Assembly (NCBI RefSeq): GCF_037975245.1
Contig: NC_092576.1
Span: 17,876,111-17,940,110 of the forward strand
Direction: 5' to 3'
DNA: 64,000 nucleotides
Source: Apostichopus japonicus
Taxonomy: Eukaryota > Echinodermata > Holothuroidea > Aspidochirotida > Stichopodidae
Each line of letters begins with the position of its first letter. Position 1 is the stretch's first letter. Position numbers and translations under genes: made by a program. This document shows positions 51,201 to 63,504 of this stretch, in pieces. The notes below the pieces were generated by a model. That model ran no database searches. It worked only from the letters and a program-made list of their open reading frames with translations, and was not told where the DNA came from.

Positions 51201-54200
51201 CAATTTATCAATCAGACTTTGTTGTACATATATTCAGCAGCATGAGTACCTGTATAATTCCCTTTGGTGTGTGTACCAGTATAATTCCTCTAAGTGTGAG
51301 TACAAGTATAATTCCCCTTGGTGTGAGTACAAGTATAATTCTCATTGCTGTGTGTACCAGTATAATTCTCATTGGTGTGAGTACAAGTATAATTCCTCTT
51401 GGTGTGAGTACAAACTACAGTAATTCCCAGTGGTGTGAGTCCAAGTATAATTCCCCTTGGTGTGAGTACTTACAGCTCAACAGGTTTACTGCACAGTATG
51501 AGTTTGTGTCTAATGTACAGTAAAGTTCTAATACAAAAAAAGTATATGTTTTTCTTTCTAGAACTTTCTTAATTGTTAACTTTATTGTTTATTCATTTAA
51601 GGTCAGGCAGGTAGGCTCCAGTTGTATTCACTCTTTACTTTAGACTGTGCCTTAATAGGTTTGGCACCATTATCTGTGTGGAATGGGCAAAAATGTGAGA
51701 GCGTTTAGTTTACACATTGCTGCAACAAAGCTCAACATACTGTACATGTAGAAATTATACATTAAAATTTAAAATGGAACAATGAGTAACAATTGACCAG
51801 AGTCTCATGCTACAGTGTGTTAGGGTGTATTAAATATCTCTCACATACTGTACCTACTGGTTGTGTAAGTCATCTTTGTACAGTTAGGAAAACTGTCGTT
51901 TTAGAAATATCCCCAGAATTTGAGAAATTTTGCCACACAAACTGTTCAAATTGGCATGTGCTATATACAGTATGTCTATAAATTTTTATAAAATTATTAT
52001 ATTTTTGTTCTGCAAGCACAGTGGTAAAATATAACCCTTTAACTATCTAGCCATACCACATTTGACCATGTTCTGTACATTTTCAATTTCAACCCAATTG
52101 TTACATTTCCCTTGAGTCTCATGCTACAGTGTGTAAGTGTGTATTAAATATCTCTCACATATACATACATATGGTGTGTAAGTGTGTTTTAAATATCTCT
52201 CACATGCCTACTATGTATACATATATATGGTATCTAGGAATGCTCTTAAAATCATCTCTCTTGTTTCCTTCTTATTTCAACAGATCAAGAAGAAAGACTT
52301 TGACAAGTTCCATTATATTTTTGGCTTTGATGACAGTAACATGAAGTAAGTACATTAAATCATTGACCTGTAGAACACTCTATGCTGTACCAGGCAGTAA
52401 TATATCTCAAATTAGAGGATGTTTGCTTCAACTGATTTGAAAGGAAACAGACTATTTGAGACAGGAAATGGACATAACTCGAACAGAATACTTTCACTTT
52501 CGTGGCTCGTCACAGATATAATCCGTCAGGATCCAGAGAATGTATCGTAATTTTCACCATGTTGTTTTCTCTCATGGGTCGTTCCATGCCAAATCAACAG
52601 ATTTTTGGGTCGATTCCAAGTCGACCCTCTCGGAATCGCCTGAAATTGTTATGGTGTCTTGCCACATGCCTCAAAGGATGATATTGAGCAACAAAACTCC
52701 TTAAAACTTGTTGGTTACTAGGATATATGGCCACGCCTAGCATCCAAATCCAGGTTGCATTTTAAGAGCCCTAAATTTGCCCTCAAGTTTGGAGCCTTGG
52801 AGGCATCTTTTGCATAAATGTAAAGGATTTTATGTCTGATATTGCAGATGTTGAGGAAGACATGTGACCAGTCTTCTAATTTAGCTCATTTTGAGGACAA
52901 TTTTCGGTCTCAATGTTTCGTAACAAGTAATTAAAATGGCAGAAAAATGAGATACTTTGAGTGTGCTCCATATTCACAAACAAAGGCATATTTGAGATTT
53001 AATTTGCATCTATGATCTTTGTCCAGTGGTAGTTGTACAGGAAATGGGCCAAAAAAAGTCAAGTGGGTCGTACGTTTTACGAACAGCGCCCTTATACTTA
53101 TGAAATCTCACTTCTGGCCCTAATTGGGGGTCCAATTTGGGCCTGTTGTTAAATTTTAAGTTTTTCTTGAAGTACCATTTTTCAGGAGTGTATTGTTCCT
53201 TTTTTTAAAAACTTATTCTGTTGACAACTCAAATTACGACTCGAAAATTGCGAAAATCACGTAAGTACGAAAATGCTTGCACAAGCCGTTTTGAGTAATT
53301 GAAATGACAACTTCTTAGAATTAGCATACAGGTGCTTGACAATTGAGAGGGTGGTACACTAGCATAAGGACTACCAATAAACTGCATTTTCAGGATTATA
53401 TGCCCAACGATGCCTGTGAACAGCGCCCTCAAACATCATGTGGAGACCTTTGTTGATTTGGCAAGGATTGACCCTTATTTCTCAGTATTATCGTATTAAC
53501 AGTGACCGTTCTCCTCAACAGTAAGTTGCAGCGCATGAAACCTGAGGGTAGCTCAGTGGTGGTTAAGAAGTTTGGGTCGTACGGTGCTGAAAGCAAAGAT
53601 GACACAGTCATAGAAGATCCATATTATGTAAGTATCATTCCACACTGGTACACCGTGAATGGCTTCTGGCACACTACTTTAAAAGCATAAATAAATACCA
53701 CAAATTATACCAAACCTTAAAGAATTATGCAATGTTGCCGGTGTGTGTGTGTTTGCAAGAAAGGGGGCGGGGGTGCTGGGGGAAGGATTTGTGTTATATG
53801 TATGTTGCCCTTGATTAACAGACAAAAAATGCCACAAAACTTCCACGGTGGTTTAACTTCATTCACAGAGAATTGCAAAGATCAGGGATGAGCCTGGGTT
53901 AAAAAGAAAATAATGGAACTTTGCAAAAATTGCGGTATAGGCTCCAGTTTGCGAATGCTACAGTGTGTTAGGATAATAGTTTTGAAAAGAAATCACGGGT
54001 ACTCCCCGATTTCGCGGAGAAAGCTCATGCCTAAAAGATAGACTTTGAACAAAACTGTTGATGGTTTGTGGGAGTGACGTCATCTCAGCAAGTACCACAA
54101 CTCTTTGTTTGTTTATGAAAATCAATGGTCATTTGAAGTAGACAGATTATGTTAATACCCGTATAGCTTGTAAACACAGACCTGAATATGGACTGACTAT

Positions 54201-56711
54201 ATAGGCCGAAATGAGTGCAAGAACCTTCCATTACATGCAACCATGAAAGGAAACAATGGCCAAAAACTTGATAATTTGGTACTCACTGTTTACATCAAAT
54301 CTTCTTGTGTAGAAGTTGCACAAAAAGGATTCATTAAACCTCTTGTTTTTTTTTGATGAGTGCAGAAGCTGGTCACTTCGCCCAACACCCATTTCGTCCA
54401 ACTGCCATTTCGACCAACCTTACCATTTCGACCAACCTTACCATTTCGCCCAACCTTTTTGGTCATTTCGCCCAACCAGCATGGTCATTTCCATGGTCGA
54501 TATTCTTGATTAATGCCTGGCGGACTTGATAAACGCTTGACCGAAGTCATCAAGCAGAATAATAGCTGTGGATTAATGACCCACGAACAATAGGCCTCCG
54601 ATCAACATCTGACTGAATATGAGGAAAAAATGCTAGTTGGGCGAAATGGCACTTGGGCGAAATGGTTGTTAGGCAAAGTGACCAGAAAGCATGAATGCAG
54701 TGTGGAAAAAAAGACTTTAAATAATCTTGAGTAAAACTGATAACTAGAGCACCAATGGTGCAGAAACTCATACCTTTTCGAGCTTAAAAATGTAGTGCCC
54801 ACAAAACTTTAAGGCCCACCAAATTTCAGATTCCACCAATTTTTGGCCCATGAGGGATAACCCCCCCCCCCCCCCTCCGTTAGCAGAATCCTGGCCACAC
54901 CACTGGCTATAATTCCTATTTTCCCCCTTTAAATCCGATTTTACCCACTCTCTCAAACAAAACCACTGACCTACCCTATTAAACTTTCTCCCCTCTACCT
55001 GAGCAGACATAACTTCACAAGCACTCCTTCCCAAAATTTTGGCTGGCTGCTTACATACCTCAGGCTTAAAGACTTCTAAGAATCGGCAAGTGCTGATTGG
55101 CTATAGGGCTCTCATGCTTACAGTTCAGCAGTTAATAACAACTCCCAATACTGCTTTAATTCCACTAACAGCCTCTACAGAGCTTAACCACAAATGTAAA
55201 CAAACACAGCAGAGACTGGGAGACAAATTAAAGGAGCTTTGGAAAAAGGTGAAGGCTCAGATTTTTTTAAACAATGGGGATTAATTGTAATTAATTAACT
55301 TTTGACCAAAAATTAGTAGGCATCACCTGATTCATACACAATCCAACAATCATCAGTTCAACTTTGAATATAATCCATCAAAATCTTGAGGAGATTGAGA
55401 TATTTGAAAATATTACAAAGAATGACCCGGATGACCCCCTAAATGACATTTGACCTCAATTTTCAGAACACCCCTCAAAACCCTCATCCCGAGAAACGTT
55501 GTGACCAAGTTTCATTATAACTGGCCATACTCTGTACGAACGGAAGCAATTTGAAAATATAGGGCCGCGGCCCGGGTCACAAAAGCCCCTACAGGTAGTT
55601 GATCTTTGATCTCAAATTCATGAACACCCTGAAGGTAAAACTTCCATAGTACTATCGTGACAAACCCTCAACATTGTACCATGGAATCTGTAGGAGAAGA
55701 AGCATTTTGCGTATTTCCACAAAATAGCCCATTACGGCACACAGGTGACCTTTGACCCCAAATTTTGGACCATCTCTGATGGCCCTATACCCAATGGTCC
55801 TTGTGTCCAAGTTTCATGAAATTCCATCAAACACTGTGGGAGTCGGAGTGGTTTTACCAATTGTTGACAGATAGAGTGATAGAATGAAAGAGTGACAGAC
55901 GCCGCACTGTAACAATAGCTCACACCAGCATGCTGCTGGTATGAGCTAAAAATGACTTCAAAGTTCAAACGTAGACTGAAGCTGTGCAGTCACAGTTATC
56001 AATCTGTGTACTTACTGGTAAATAAGCTTGACAACAACAGAATGTGTAAAACAAGCACATGTCATCCAACTTAAAGCTTACCCTGTTGTTGAGCTATGAA
56101 GTTTTGCCCCTTTTTATTTTTTTGTTATGACTTCATTTTGATCAGTTGTATTGTGTAAACTTGAGAAGCTCATTAAAAATAGCAATTTTACAATAAATTT
56201 TCTTCTCAAGTGAAATCATTAAAATATTTTTTCCTCGCAGAATAAAACGACTGCGTTTATATGGGATGTTTAATATGTTGGTCCTATAGGTATTAGCCGT
56301 AAGGTACAAATCATAAACAGTGGCCTCAGTTGGAGAGGGTGCCTCATTGCAACGGTCTGTGAGCAATCAACAATAATGACATCACATCACAAATGATTGT
56401 ACAATGTACTTTTTTCCAAATAATATATGAATAAATTTCACTATTTGATATCTCAACAATGGAACAAGCTAATCAAGATTGCAGTTTCTTTGTCTTTCCT
56501 TTTGCTTATTCTATATAAATATATATTCTGAAATAGTTAACTTGATTATCTCTTCAAGTTTCTATCAGTAAAACTGCTATACAGTATCAGTACTTAATAT
56601 TTGATATGTCGAATCTCTTTCTTGCATTCACAGAGCAGTAGCATGGATGCTTTCGATAAGGTGTACGAGCAGTGCCTGAGGTCGTGTAAGGTCTTCTTGG
56701 AAAACTTTTGA
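45241..56711 (+). CDS. ACP1: Low-molecular-weight protein tyrosine phosphatase (ACP1 type)
   Basis: Five exons: 45,241-45,280, 50,880-51,070, 52,284-52,345, 53,522-53,627 and 56,634-56,711, joining in frame into 158 residues, the same length as the human enzyme. Residues 12-19 are CLGNICRS, the C-x5-R-S phosphate loop: Cys12 is the nucleophile and Arg18 binds phosphate. EDPYY at 129-133 supplies the general acid Asp130 and the paired tyrosines seen in animal homologues. DSAATS (42-47) and HIARQ (73-77) are further family blocks. The enzyme hydrolyses phosphotyrosine in cytosolic proteins. Position 20 is Val where Pro is usual. Exon 2 covers what is two exons in human. Intron 2 uses a GC donor (CAG then GCGAGT at 51,071); the others are GT-AG. 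Intron 1 is 5.6 kb and full of transposons. Chosen start: first ATG before the conserved KSVLFVCLG. Confidence 0.96.
46949..48208. mobile_element. hAT-like element nested in the outer hAT element
   Basis: Terminal inverted repeats CAGGGCCGTCTTAA and TTAAGACGGCCCTG, with the 8-bp duplication CGTACACG on both sides (46,941-46,948 and 48,209-48,216). No transposase seen. It encloses a degraded PLE fragment. Confidence 0.9.
47180..47575 (+). pseudogene. Degraded Penelope-like element fragment inside nested hAT element
   Basis: On the + strand, a block reading FENRGQYLTTKPKQK is followed after a gap by LFPKEPILAYKRAQNLKDLL. The second matches the linker between RT and GIY-YIG seen in the other PLEs of the window (PEKPIIAYRRPRHLRDLL, FPELPVIAFKRPSNLRDILV). 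Stops and frameshifts abound. Confidence 0.65.
48633..49269. mobile_element. 637-bp non-autonomous element with 8-bp duplication
   Basis: CAAAATAA flanks both ends (48,625-48,632 and 49,270-49,277), and copies A and B have one such sequence (CAAAATGA) at the matching site. Imperfect terminal inverted repeats share ACTAAAACGAATGACA. Inside the left end there is an array of GAATGACAGC/GAATGACAAC units. No coding signal; superfamily open. Confidence 0.75.
49430..49840. repeat. 35-bp minisatellite, ~11 units (ACP1 intron 1)
   Basis: Expanded array of the same unit, with some half units (CATCTTGATGGGGCTCATGG). The long - strand reading frame through it repeats NQDGHEPPGTVQ, which simply reflects the DNA repeat. 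Confidence 0.88.
50031..50879. other. Right part of ACP1 intron 1
   Basis: Not shared with A or B. Contains a G-rich stretch (50,455-50,520) and ends with a long T-run before the exon 2 acceptor GGCAG. Confidence 0.7.
50455..50520 (+). other. G-quadruplex-prone stretch in ACP1 intron 1
   Basis: Many runs of three to five G spaced by one to three bases (GTGGGGTTGGGTGGGGTG and similar) on the coding strand, so the intronic RNA could also fold. Confidence 0.6.
51246..51475. repeat. 27-bp minisatellite in ACP1 intron 2
   Basis: About nine imperfect units GTGAGTACAAGTATAATTCC plus CCTTGGT. TATAATTC recurs every 27 bases over the first units. Confidence 0.82.
52346..53521. other. ACP1 intron 3, no further gene
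   Basis: Begins GTAAGT and ends CAACAG. Contains repeat-like sequence (for example TCGTTCCATGCCAAATCA near 52,585; GAACAGCGCCCT at ~53,080 and ~53,418), but no delimited element. Confidence 0.55.
54366..54692. mobile_element. Foldback element with CATTTCGCCCAAC repeats, ACP1 intron 4
   Basis: The left end has several direct copies of CATTTCG(C/A)CCAACC; the right end has the same words inverted (TTGGGCGAAATGG). The outer ends share CTGGTCACTT in inverted orientation. This is a MITE-like foldback without coding. Confidence 0.65.
55420..55955 (+). mobile_element. Repeat with terminal hairpin, ACP1 intron 4
   Basis: Two related blocks (near 55,440 and 55,745) contain TGACCT(C/T)(A/G)A and CAAGTTTCAT words. 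The repeat ends with a near-perfect hairpin at 55,916-55,948: TAGCTCACACCAGCA, loop TGC, then its complement with one mismatch, followed by AAAAA. The layout suggests the 3' end of a non-LTR retroelement or SINE, but the family is unproven. Confidence 0.55.
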
Positions 56712-56964
56712 AGACGATACTCCGAGCCTAGAGCTGATGTAGAAGACAACAAAGAGTAGATCTAGCTAGGAGAATGTGATCAGCATTGTCCAACTTTTGC
56801 AGATGTTTCAGTCACTTAGATTTCCCATCTCATTTTTTTTTCTTTTCACCAAAAAAAAAATCGTAAGAAATATGGTACTGAAAGCAGCCACCTATCACCT
56901 TGCTTTGTACTTTGATTTCTAAGGATCTTAAAATCAAAATTTGAAATTAAAAGCTCTCAGGTCA

Positions 56965-56970
56965 AATAAA
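56965..56970 (+). promoter_or_regulatory. Candidate polyadenylation signal of ACP1
   Basis: AATAAA 254 bases after the ACP1 stop codon, the first canonical one downstream. Confidence 0.5.
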
Positions 56971-56974
56971 GAGC

Positions 56975-58535
56975 ATGACAAAGTCATGATATGGATTACT
57001 TTTCATTAAAATTACAATTAAAGAATCCAATTGCAGTGTGGACAAATTCAAGAATATTACAAGTCTTCAATCACACTTTGCATGGTGTCACTCAAAGTTA
57101 GAGCTCTGCTCGAAGAGCTGGGGGTGGGCAGGGGGAGTGAGGGGAGGGGGAGGGGATGGGGTGGGTCGTCAGTGGGCAGATGTGACAAAGCTGGAAAGTT
57201 GGAAGTAGGGATAATTTCACCTTTTATTTGCTATCATTTGATAATTTATGGAAAAATGAAATATACACTACTGCATAGTAAAAAGCTGCTTGATCAAGTA
57301 GATGAATAAATTGTTTCCTTGTCTATGTTTAATGTTTGTTTTACATGGTAGTTTGCATGCATGCATGGTGGATAACTCACAGCCTTTTATTCTGTTTATT
57401 TCCTATAACAGAGCACTAAATGGTGACAATATTTGAGGCCAGAATATTGTACTCCTGTTCTTAGCTCTTTATTTTGCATCAATCTAACTGACAGGTCAAG
57501 AATTGAGAGGAAAACATTGAAAAAGAAACAGTAAAATCAACTGAAAGTCTTCAGAGAAGATGATGATTGATGTTGGAATATTTTTTTTATTTTATGTAAC
57601 GACTAGGTGCTTAACAGCCTCAACGCAACTGCTGGTTAAGAAATAGTGAAATGATGAAATTTTGAAATGATGTGGTTTTAATGTTTTGGCATTTTAAGGT
57701 CATTCAATGGTCTCCAGAACAGTCGTTTTGTGGTAACATTTTGCCTTCAAGATATCTATCACCTATAATGCTTTTCTATTTAAACCGAGATCATTGATCA
57801 GATAGATGTACCTGCACACAGCAGGTGAAGGAGTGCTCAGACATGTAGGCAGCAGGTGTAGGCGTGCAAAGACGTGTGGGCAACAGGTCTATCGAATTTG
57901 AAGATGACGAAAGTAATCAAAGAAGAAAATCCAAGTCTTGTTTAATTTAATCTTCATTCTATGTATTTCCTAACTACAGTATAGGTTTTTGAAGTATATA
58001 TGCTGTACAAGAGGTGATCATAATAAACCAAACAAAGTAATGCAGCTGACTATTTAAAAGGGCCAAACACTTGACGCAGTAAATCAACTCGTTTAAATCT
58101 CTCCTAAGTTAGGGTAGTTCTTTATCCTTGAATATTCTTTGAAACTTAATGTTTCAAGTGTAATGGTGCGAAGTGTGTTTTATCGTATGTGTGTATTGCG
58201 GTTTAGTGAGGGCTCTCAGTATTACTTTTCAATACGGTTCCCAGCAGGTCTGTACAGTGGCCATTTTCTTCTTTTTTTTGGGGGGGGGAGGAGGTGGGTT
58301 GGGGAGGGGTCATGCTCCCCAGGTTTGTAGTGGGTGGACACTAATGCAACTCATTCCCCACAGTCCCACATTGGATGATCACTAAACAACTTTTATTTAT
58401 AACCTGCATTCTCGTACGAGCAAGTTTTTCAATATGCTTTAACAGGGGCTGGCAGAGTGCAGAAAGCTTGCCTCCTGGCTACCTTTTATTCACCTGTGCT
58501 TTAGATCCATACCCAATGAAAGGTACTCTGTGCCA
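56975..58535. other. Intergenic, no gene recognised
   Basis: Contains a G-rich stretch (57,115-57,170) and CAGCAGGTG-type words near 57,815-57,890. The small reading frames here lack any recognisable domain. Confidence 0.5.
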
Positions 58536-58536
58536 G

Positions 58537-58888
58537 TTACAGTGTCCACGTACTGATGTTACAGTGTCCACGTACTGATGTTACAGTGTCCACATACTGA
58601 TGTTACAGTGTCCACATACTGATGTTACAGTGTCCACATACTGATGTTACAGTGTCCACATACTGATGTTACAGTGTCCACATACTGATGTTACAGTGTC
58701 CACATACTGATGTTACAGTGTCCACATACTGATGTTACAGTGTCCACATACTGATGTTACAGTGTCCACATACTGATGTTACAGTGTCCACATACTGATG
58801 TTACAGTGTCCACATACTGATGTTACAGTGTCCACATACTGATGTTACAGTGTCCACATACTGATGTTACAGTGTCCACATACTGATG
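58537..58888. repeat. 22-bp minisatellite, 16 units
   Basis: Head-to-tail units TTACAGTGTCCACATACTGA + TG. The first two have CG in place of CA in the middle; the rest are almost identical, pointing to recent expansion or homogenisation. Confidence 0.93.
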
Positions 58889-59422
58889 TGGCAGATTAAC
58901 GCCTAAAACGACTAATTTGAACGGTTTTACAGTACACTCATACATCACTAAAATGTCATATTCAGAATGCTGAGTATACCAGCTGGCGAGAACTTCATTC
59001 TTTGAAATTTGAGGAAGTAGTTTATAAGTCAGACTATTTATGATCCTGATTTTTTAATTACATTTCTCTCAAATTTCAGAAATAGTAATTGTATTTAACT
59101 ACTAAACTTGACTGTTAGGTTTAACATGAACCAGATGTTGACATCATGTCATTAACCGTAAATTTGATGAATTCATATTTTCTATGCAGTCTGTAATAAA
59201 TAAATGCTTTTGAATAATCTTAAAAGACAGATGCTCTTCTTTTTTTTATGTATCAGTGACAAACTGAAAAGTACTGTTTCTGTGTTTTAATGGAAAAATA
59301 ACCATCATGTTTTGCTTTAATGACAGAAATATTTGTAATGGACAGCTCCCCAAAACAACTAATAAACTTGCTAGTTCCATTGGGAGATGTTTTAGTTTAA
59401 TTGCAGCATTTGGTTGTCATTG

Positions 59423-59750
59423 CTTAAAGGCACTGAAGACTCGCCCCAGACTGAAAAAGCTTTCCGTTGCTTGCAAGAGACGTTTTGTTCGTGTCTCTAC
59501 AAAATGCAGACAGTAATGAAACGTGATACCTTAATTGTTATCTTTAGCTGGACCTGAGATGTCCATCTGTATCGTTTGTACACTGTGCTGTGGGTATTGA
59601 CCGCAGCTATATGTACTGACTGTACACTAGTGTCTAATTACCGACGGTAGCAAGCTGTGTGTGTATTTTGTAAGATTGATGGTGGTGTCTAACACTTCTG
59701 TTATACCTCATTCTAAACTAGGTCAGATTACCGCCATGAGACGTTTCTCA
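59423..59750 (+). mobile_element. ~320-bp dispersed repeat, independent copy
   Basis: A diverged relative of the repeat in copies A and B, outside the duplicated unit. It retains the start (GGCACTGAAGACTCG), the middle (TGTCTAATTACCGACGG) and the end (GAGACGTTTCTC). A small reading frame over its left part is not considered a gene. Confidence 0.75.
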
Positions 59751-61740
59751 TTGTGCTAGTCTTCACACCCTTTAAGCTACTCTATTGGGGTAAATAACTA
59801 ACTGCGATATCTACCGATACTTGTACCCATTTTCATGCTGGGAGGTTAACATATGTCTTTCAGAGGAAAGGGTTGGCCAGTCCCGTTTTAAAAATTTGGT
59901 AAAATGGAGGGTGCTGAGATGCAAATACTTTGCAACTTGTGCAACAATGTTGAAGAACTTAGGTCGTACTGTCATGCAATATAACAAGGAAGAATAATAA
60001 AAATAATATATTCTGCGAGCTCCTTTAATTTCCTTCTTGCAGCTCTGAGGACAGTGACTAGATTTCTCACAAATTAGCTTACAGAAGAGGTGAGAATGGA
60101 GGGAATATTCCTGTTACTTTGCTCGATGGAAATATTGTTCACCATGAACGATTAAATTATAACAGGCAACAATCTTTGAGGCGCTAAATTATAGCTCGCC
60201 AGTAAATAGATTCACCGAGACAATTTCATTTTACTAAGATGAAAGGATATCCGCTTATGTATCAATAGCCATTTGAAAACATGTCGAGACATAGGGAGCC
60301 AAGTTGGGTCCCAAAGTTCCGGACCAACCCCCCCCCCCCCACAACCCATTCCTTGATGCCTTTATAACATTGATTATTCAAAGTCACATGAAGTTGTCAT
60401 GTTACAACCTGTAACTAATGACACTGTTGCTGCTCAACTCTTACTTAGATATCAAACAATCACAGACAGATGTTATTTCTTTGTTCATCATTTATTGTGT
60501 TCACTTATGAAACAAATATTAGACTGCTTTCCTCACTATTATTCCTTCATTAAATTTTGAAGTCATTTATTGATATATATATCATATGGACCTGCCACAG
60601 AAACCCCATAATAAGTTGCACATTATGACCAAGTTAAGTAAATTATACGCTCCCCCACCCCCCACTCCCCAAAAAATCAACTGCAATTGATACCATACTT
60701 AATGTTGATGTGGTAATAAAGTAGATATAAATTTCATGTTTCAATGATTATCAAACATTTACACAAATTACCTGACTGCTTAATAATCTTTCTGCCAACC
60801 TTTATCTCTTGAAACAATGCCATAAATTTTGGAAAGTTAAAACTCCCTTGAAAACCTGGTTTTTCTTGTCACTCTTAATCTTGTTATATTTTGCCTTATC
60901 CATTTACACAACTGTGGTCAGCTTCATCCATGGTTCACCATCTGAATTCACCACCAGTGAATGGACAGACCCAGGAGATGGAGACTCCAAGGATCCTTTC
61001 CTTAAAATGTTTTTGACACTGCCATGTCATAAGATAATACTAAAAGTAACCTTCCTTTAACAGCTCTTAACCCAAATCAAATCAAACAACTAGGTGAGTG
61101 GTCTGCATTAAGTCACCTCTCCCACTATCATGCTGTCCTCATAGCTACAGTTCTAGTGACTTCTCAGTGACAACTTTGCTATCGACGATGAAGCGTGAGA
61201 TAAAGCCATAAGTTCTTTCAAAAGTATCACTCTGTTTCGAACAGTAGACTCTTGAACTTATATCTAAATCATAGAGACCAACGAATTTCACCAGACTTTG
61301 CAGCAATACTTCTAGCCAAATTATTGTTTAACGATCAAGTTTAGTGACATGTCTCGGACAGGGAGCCTTGCTGTTGAACAATCTCTGGGAACCTGTTACC
61401 AGGTTGGATATTCCAACAGATTTGGCAAAGTCCTGAAACCCCCATGAAAATGTTTAAACTTAACTACCAGTGACCTGATTTGACCGTTTAAGGGTATATG
61501 ATATCATGTGGTTTTTAAACTAAGAAATGAAAGATCTCTCTCCACAACCCAACTTCTCCCCCCCCCCCCCATCCCCCAACCCCATTTTTCTTTGCAGTTT
61601 ATTCTGCAAACGGTAGTCAAGCTAAAGTATAAACATATCTTCTATTGTGAGTTGTAAGGCTTCTTCCAATGGCTTCATGTTGGAATTAATGGTAGAATAT
61701 ATACTAAACATAGGTCGAGAAGTAATAAAACAAACTAAGC
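59751..61740. other. Intergenic, no gene recognised
   Basis: AT-rich. An 83-codon + frame (60,809-61,060) starts with a hydrophobic stretch but shows no domain or splice context, so it is not called. Confidence 0.5.
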
Positions 61741-63288
61741 TCATTCGAGTATATCAACTTCTTCTTCGTCACTGCTTCCATCTTGGTATAGAGAGATAAC
61801 CTACAAGATAAAGGAAACACAAACTTGAGCAGCATCAACATCACATGATCAATCATTTCATATCATCAACTGAAACTGCAGAAACAAAGGGTACACGGTG
61901 CAAAAGGCATGATCATCAAAACCTTAATATATACACACAGACACATGCCCATACGCACACCATTCACAAATGAAAATACATTCTCCAAGAAATGAGAATA
62001 AGAGGGCATCACAAAGTGAAAAAAACCTACACTTATACTATACACAACCCATTTATTGCCTTCACACACCTTGACCCCCCACCCCCAAATAAAATACATA
62101 ATAAAGCGCTACCCTAGAGCACCAAAAGTCAATGTTTAAGCTTTACATGTAAATAATGTCTGAAGACTTTAGAGTCCAGTGGGCTATCAGCAGACACCAC
62201 TGGTAGTTATGAATCTTCAAGTTACTATAGCAATCCTTCAAACTTGTCTGTCATTGAGAGAGGGCAGCAAGCCTGTTAGGAGTGCAAAATGTCACACGAC
62301 ATTTAAGGGCAGGAGGGGTCAAGGAGGGAGGGAATTGACAGTGAAGTTACCTCAAATGGTTATCTGATCATTCATATTCTAATATCAATTGGATATTGTT
62401 AACAGTTCCAAATTGCTGGAGAAGAAAAAGATTGGACGATTTTTGATACATGAAGTCACAGATTATTGCACCATGTACCTTTCATAAGTAATGGGAAAGT
62501 TCTCATCAACAGATGGGCACTACCAAGCTGAGAATTAAAGTAACCAGCTGTTTCTGATTGGTTGTGGTGAATGGGGGGGGGTGGGGGAGGGGAACTTTGA
62601 TGTTGCTCTCACTTTAATTTTCATTCCTGCTTTAACAAGCAACTTACCTGTTCTTTCTCAAAGAAGCCACTTTTCTTTTCTTTATTATCTTGTCTGCATT
62701 CTTCTTTCCTCTGCCTCTCCCGGGTTAACCTCGATAAATTTCTTCGTAGAGTATTTCCAGATTTCTGGATACAATCCAGGAAAGGAAAAAAGAGATGTAG
62801 TTGATTATCTCAACCACACAGTACAACCTCCAACTATATGTGTTAATTTGAAATTTTCTAATCTTAGCCATTCAAAATAGTGCAAGGATATATCCTTTTG
62901 ACCTGCACAAGTATGCAGAAAAATAAATTAAAAAAGAAAGACAAAAGTTGTTCAGCAATCAACTTCAGCCTCCCCAATGTCCCCCCACTCCACCCCCGCC
63001 CTTCCCTCAAAGGTTACTTTCCCTTTCTACAAACTAAGTAGAAGTCTGGAAAAGTAGAAATACATCAGAAATGTCTCATAGAACGAAAGCAACAATGTGA
63101 TTCATTTGCCTATTGCTGTACCTGCATTCTGGATTTTGGAAGGATTCCTTTACTAGTGGATTCCCTTTTGACCTTGGATGACCTTTCTTGCTGCATATGC
63201 CTCCAGTCTCTAGTTTTAGCATCGTCTGTGGCTTCTTCTAATAGATTCTGTATCAGAGTCACCTTCTCTTCTGGAAGATTTTCTGGAT
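61741..63288 (-). CDS. 3' exons of an unidentified gene (charged protein with acidic tail)
   Basis: Three exons on the - strand, each with fitting splice sites: 63,122-63,288, 62,648-62,764 and 61,741-61,800, ending in TGA. The last two introns are in phase 0, and the acceptor before 63,288 is in phase 1, so more exons must lie to the right. The encoded tail has ENLPEEKVTLIQNLLEEA (possible helix), a basic segment LRRNLSRLTRERQRKEE, FFEKEQ, and an acidic end GSSDEEEVDILE. SDEEE looks like a casein kinase 2 type site. I do not recognise the family. Consistent phase and composition, not homology, support the call. Confidence 0.7.
61966..62303. repeat. Local duplication, left copy
   Basis: Direct repeat of 63,505-63,857: CATTCTCCAAGAAATGAGA, CAACCCATTTATTGCC, GTCCAGTGGGCTAT and TTGAGAGAGGGCAGCAAGCC occur in the same order. 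Lies in the last intron of the - strand gene. Confidence 0.88.
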
Positions 63289-63504
63289 CTATCATAAAAA
63301 AAAAACGAAGGAAAGGTTGGAAAAAAATATATGTACCCTACAGATAAGTAAGAAATTGGCAACCTATTTATTGCACCCCACCACCCTTCCCCCCACCCTC
63401 ACCCAAAAAAAACCCAAAAAAAACGAAATATATAATAAAGCCGTAAACTAAATACTCGTAGTCAATGTGTAAGCTGTAAATGTAAAAAAAAAAGGGCGGA
63501 AGGG

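Noticed and set aside
58537-58888. CRISPR-like array
   Set aside because: 22-bp units are head to tail with no spacers, in animal DNA; it is a minisatellite.
59307-59516. 69-codon basic frame
   Set aside because: Overlaps the ~320-bp dispersed repeat, with no counterpart frame in copies A and B.
60809-61060. 83-codon frame with a hydrophobic N-terminal stretch
   Set aside because: No domain, splice context or second copy; hydrophobic runs are frequent in AT-rich DNA.
62581-62880. 99-codon + strand frame
   Set aside because: Antisense of the - strand exon 62,648-62,764, which has proper splice sites.
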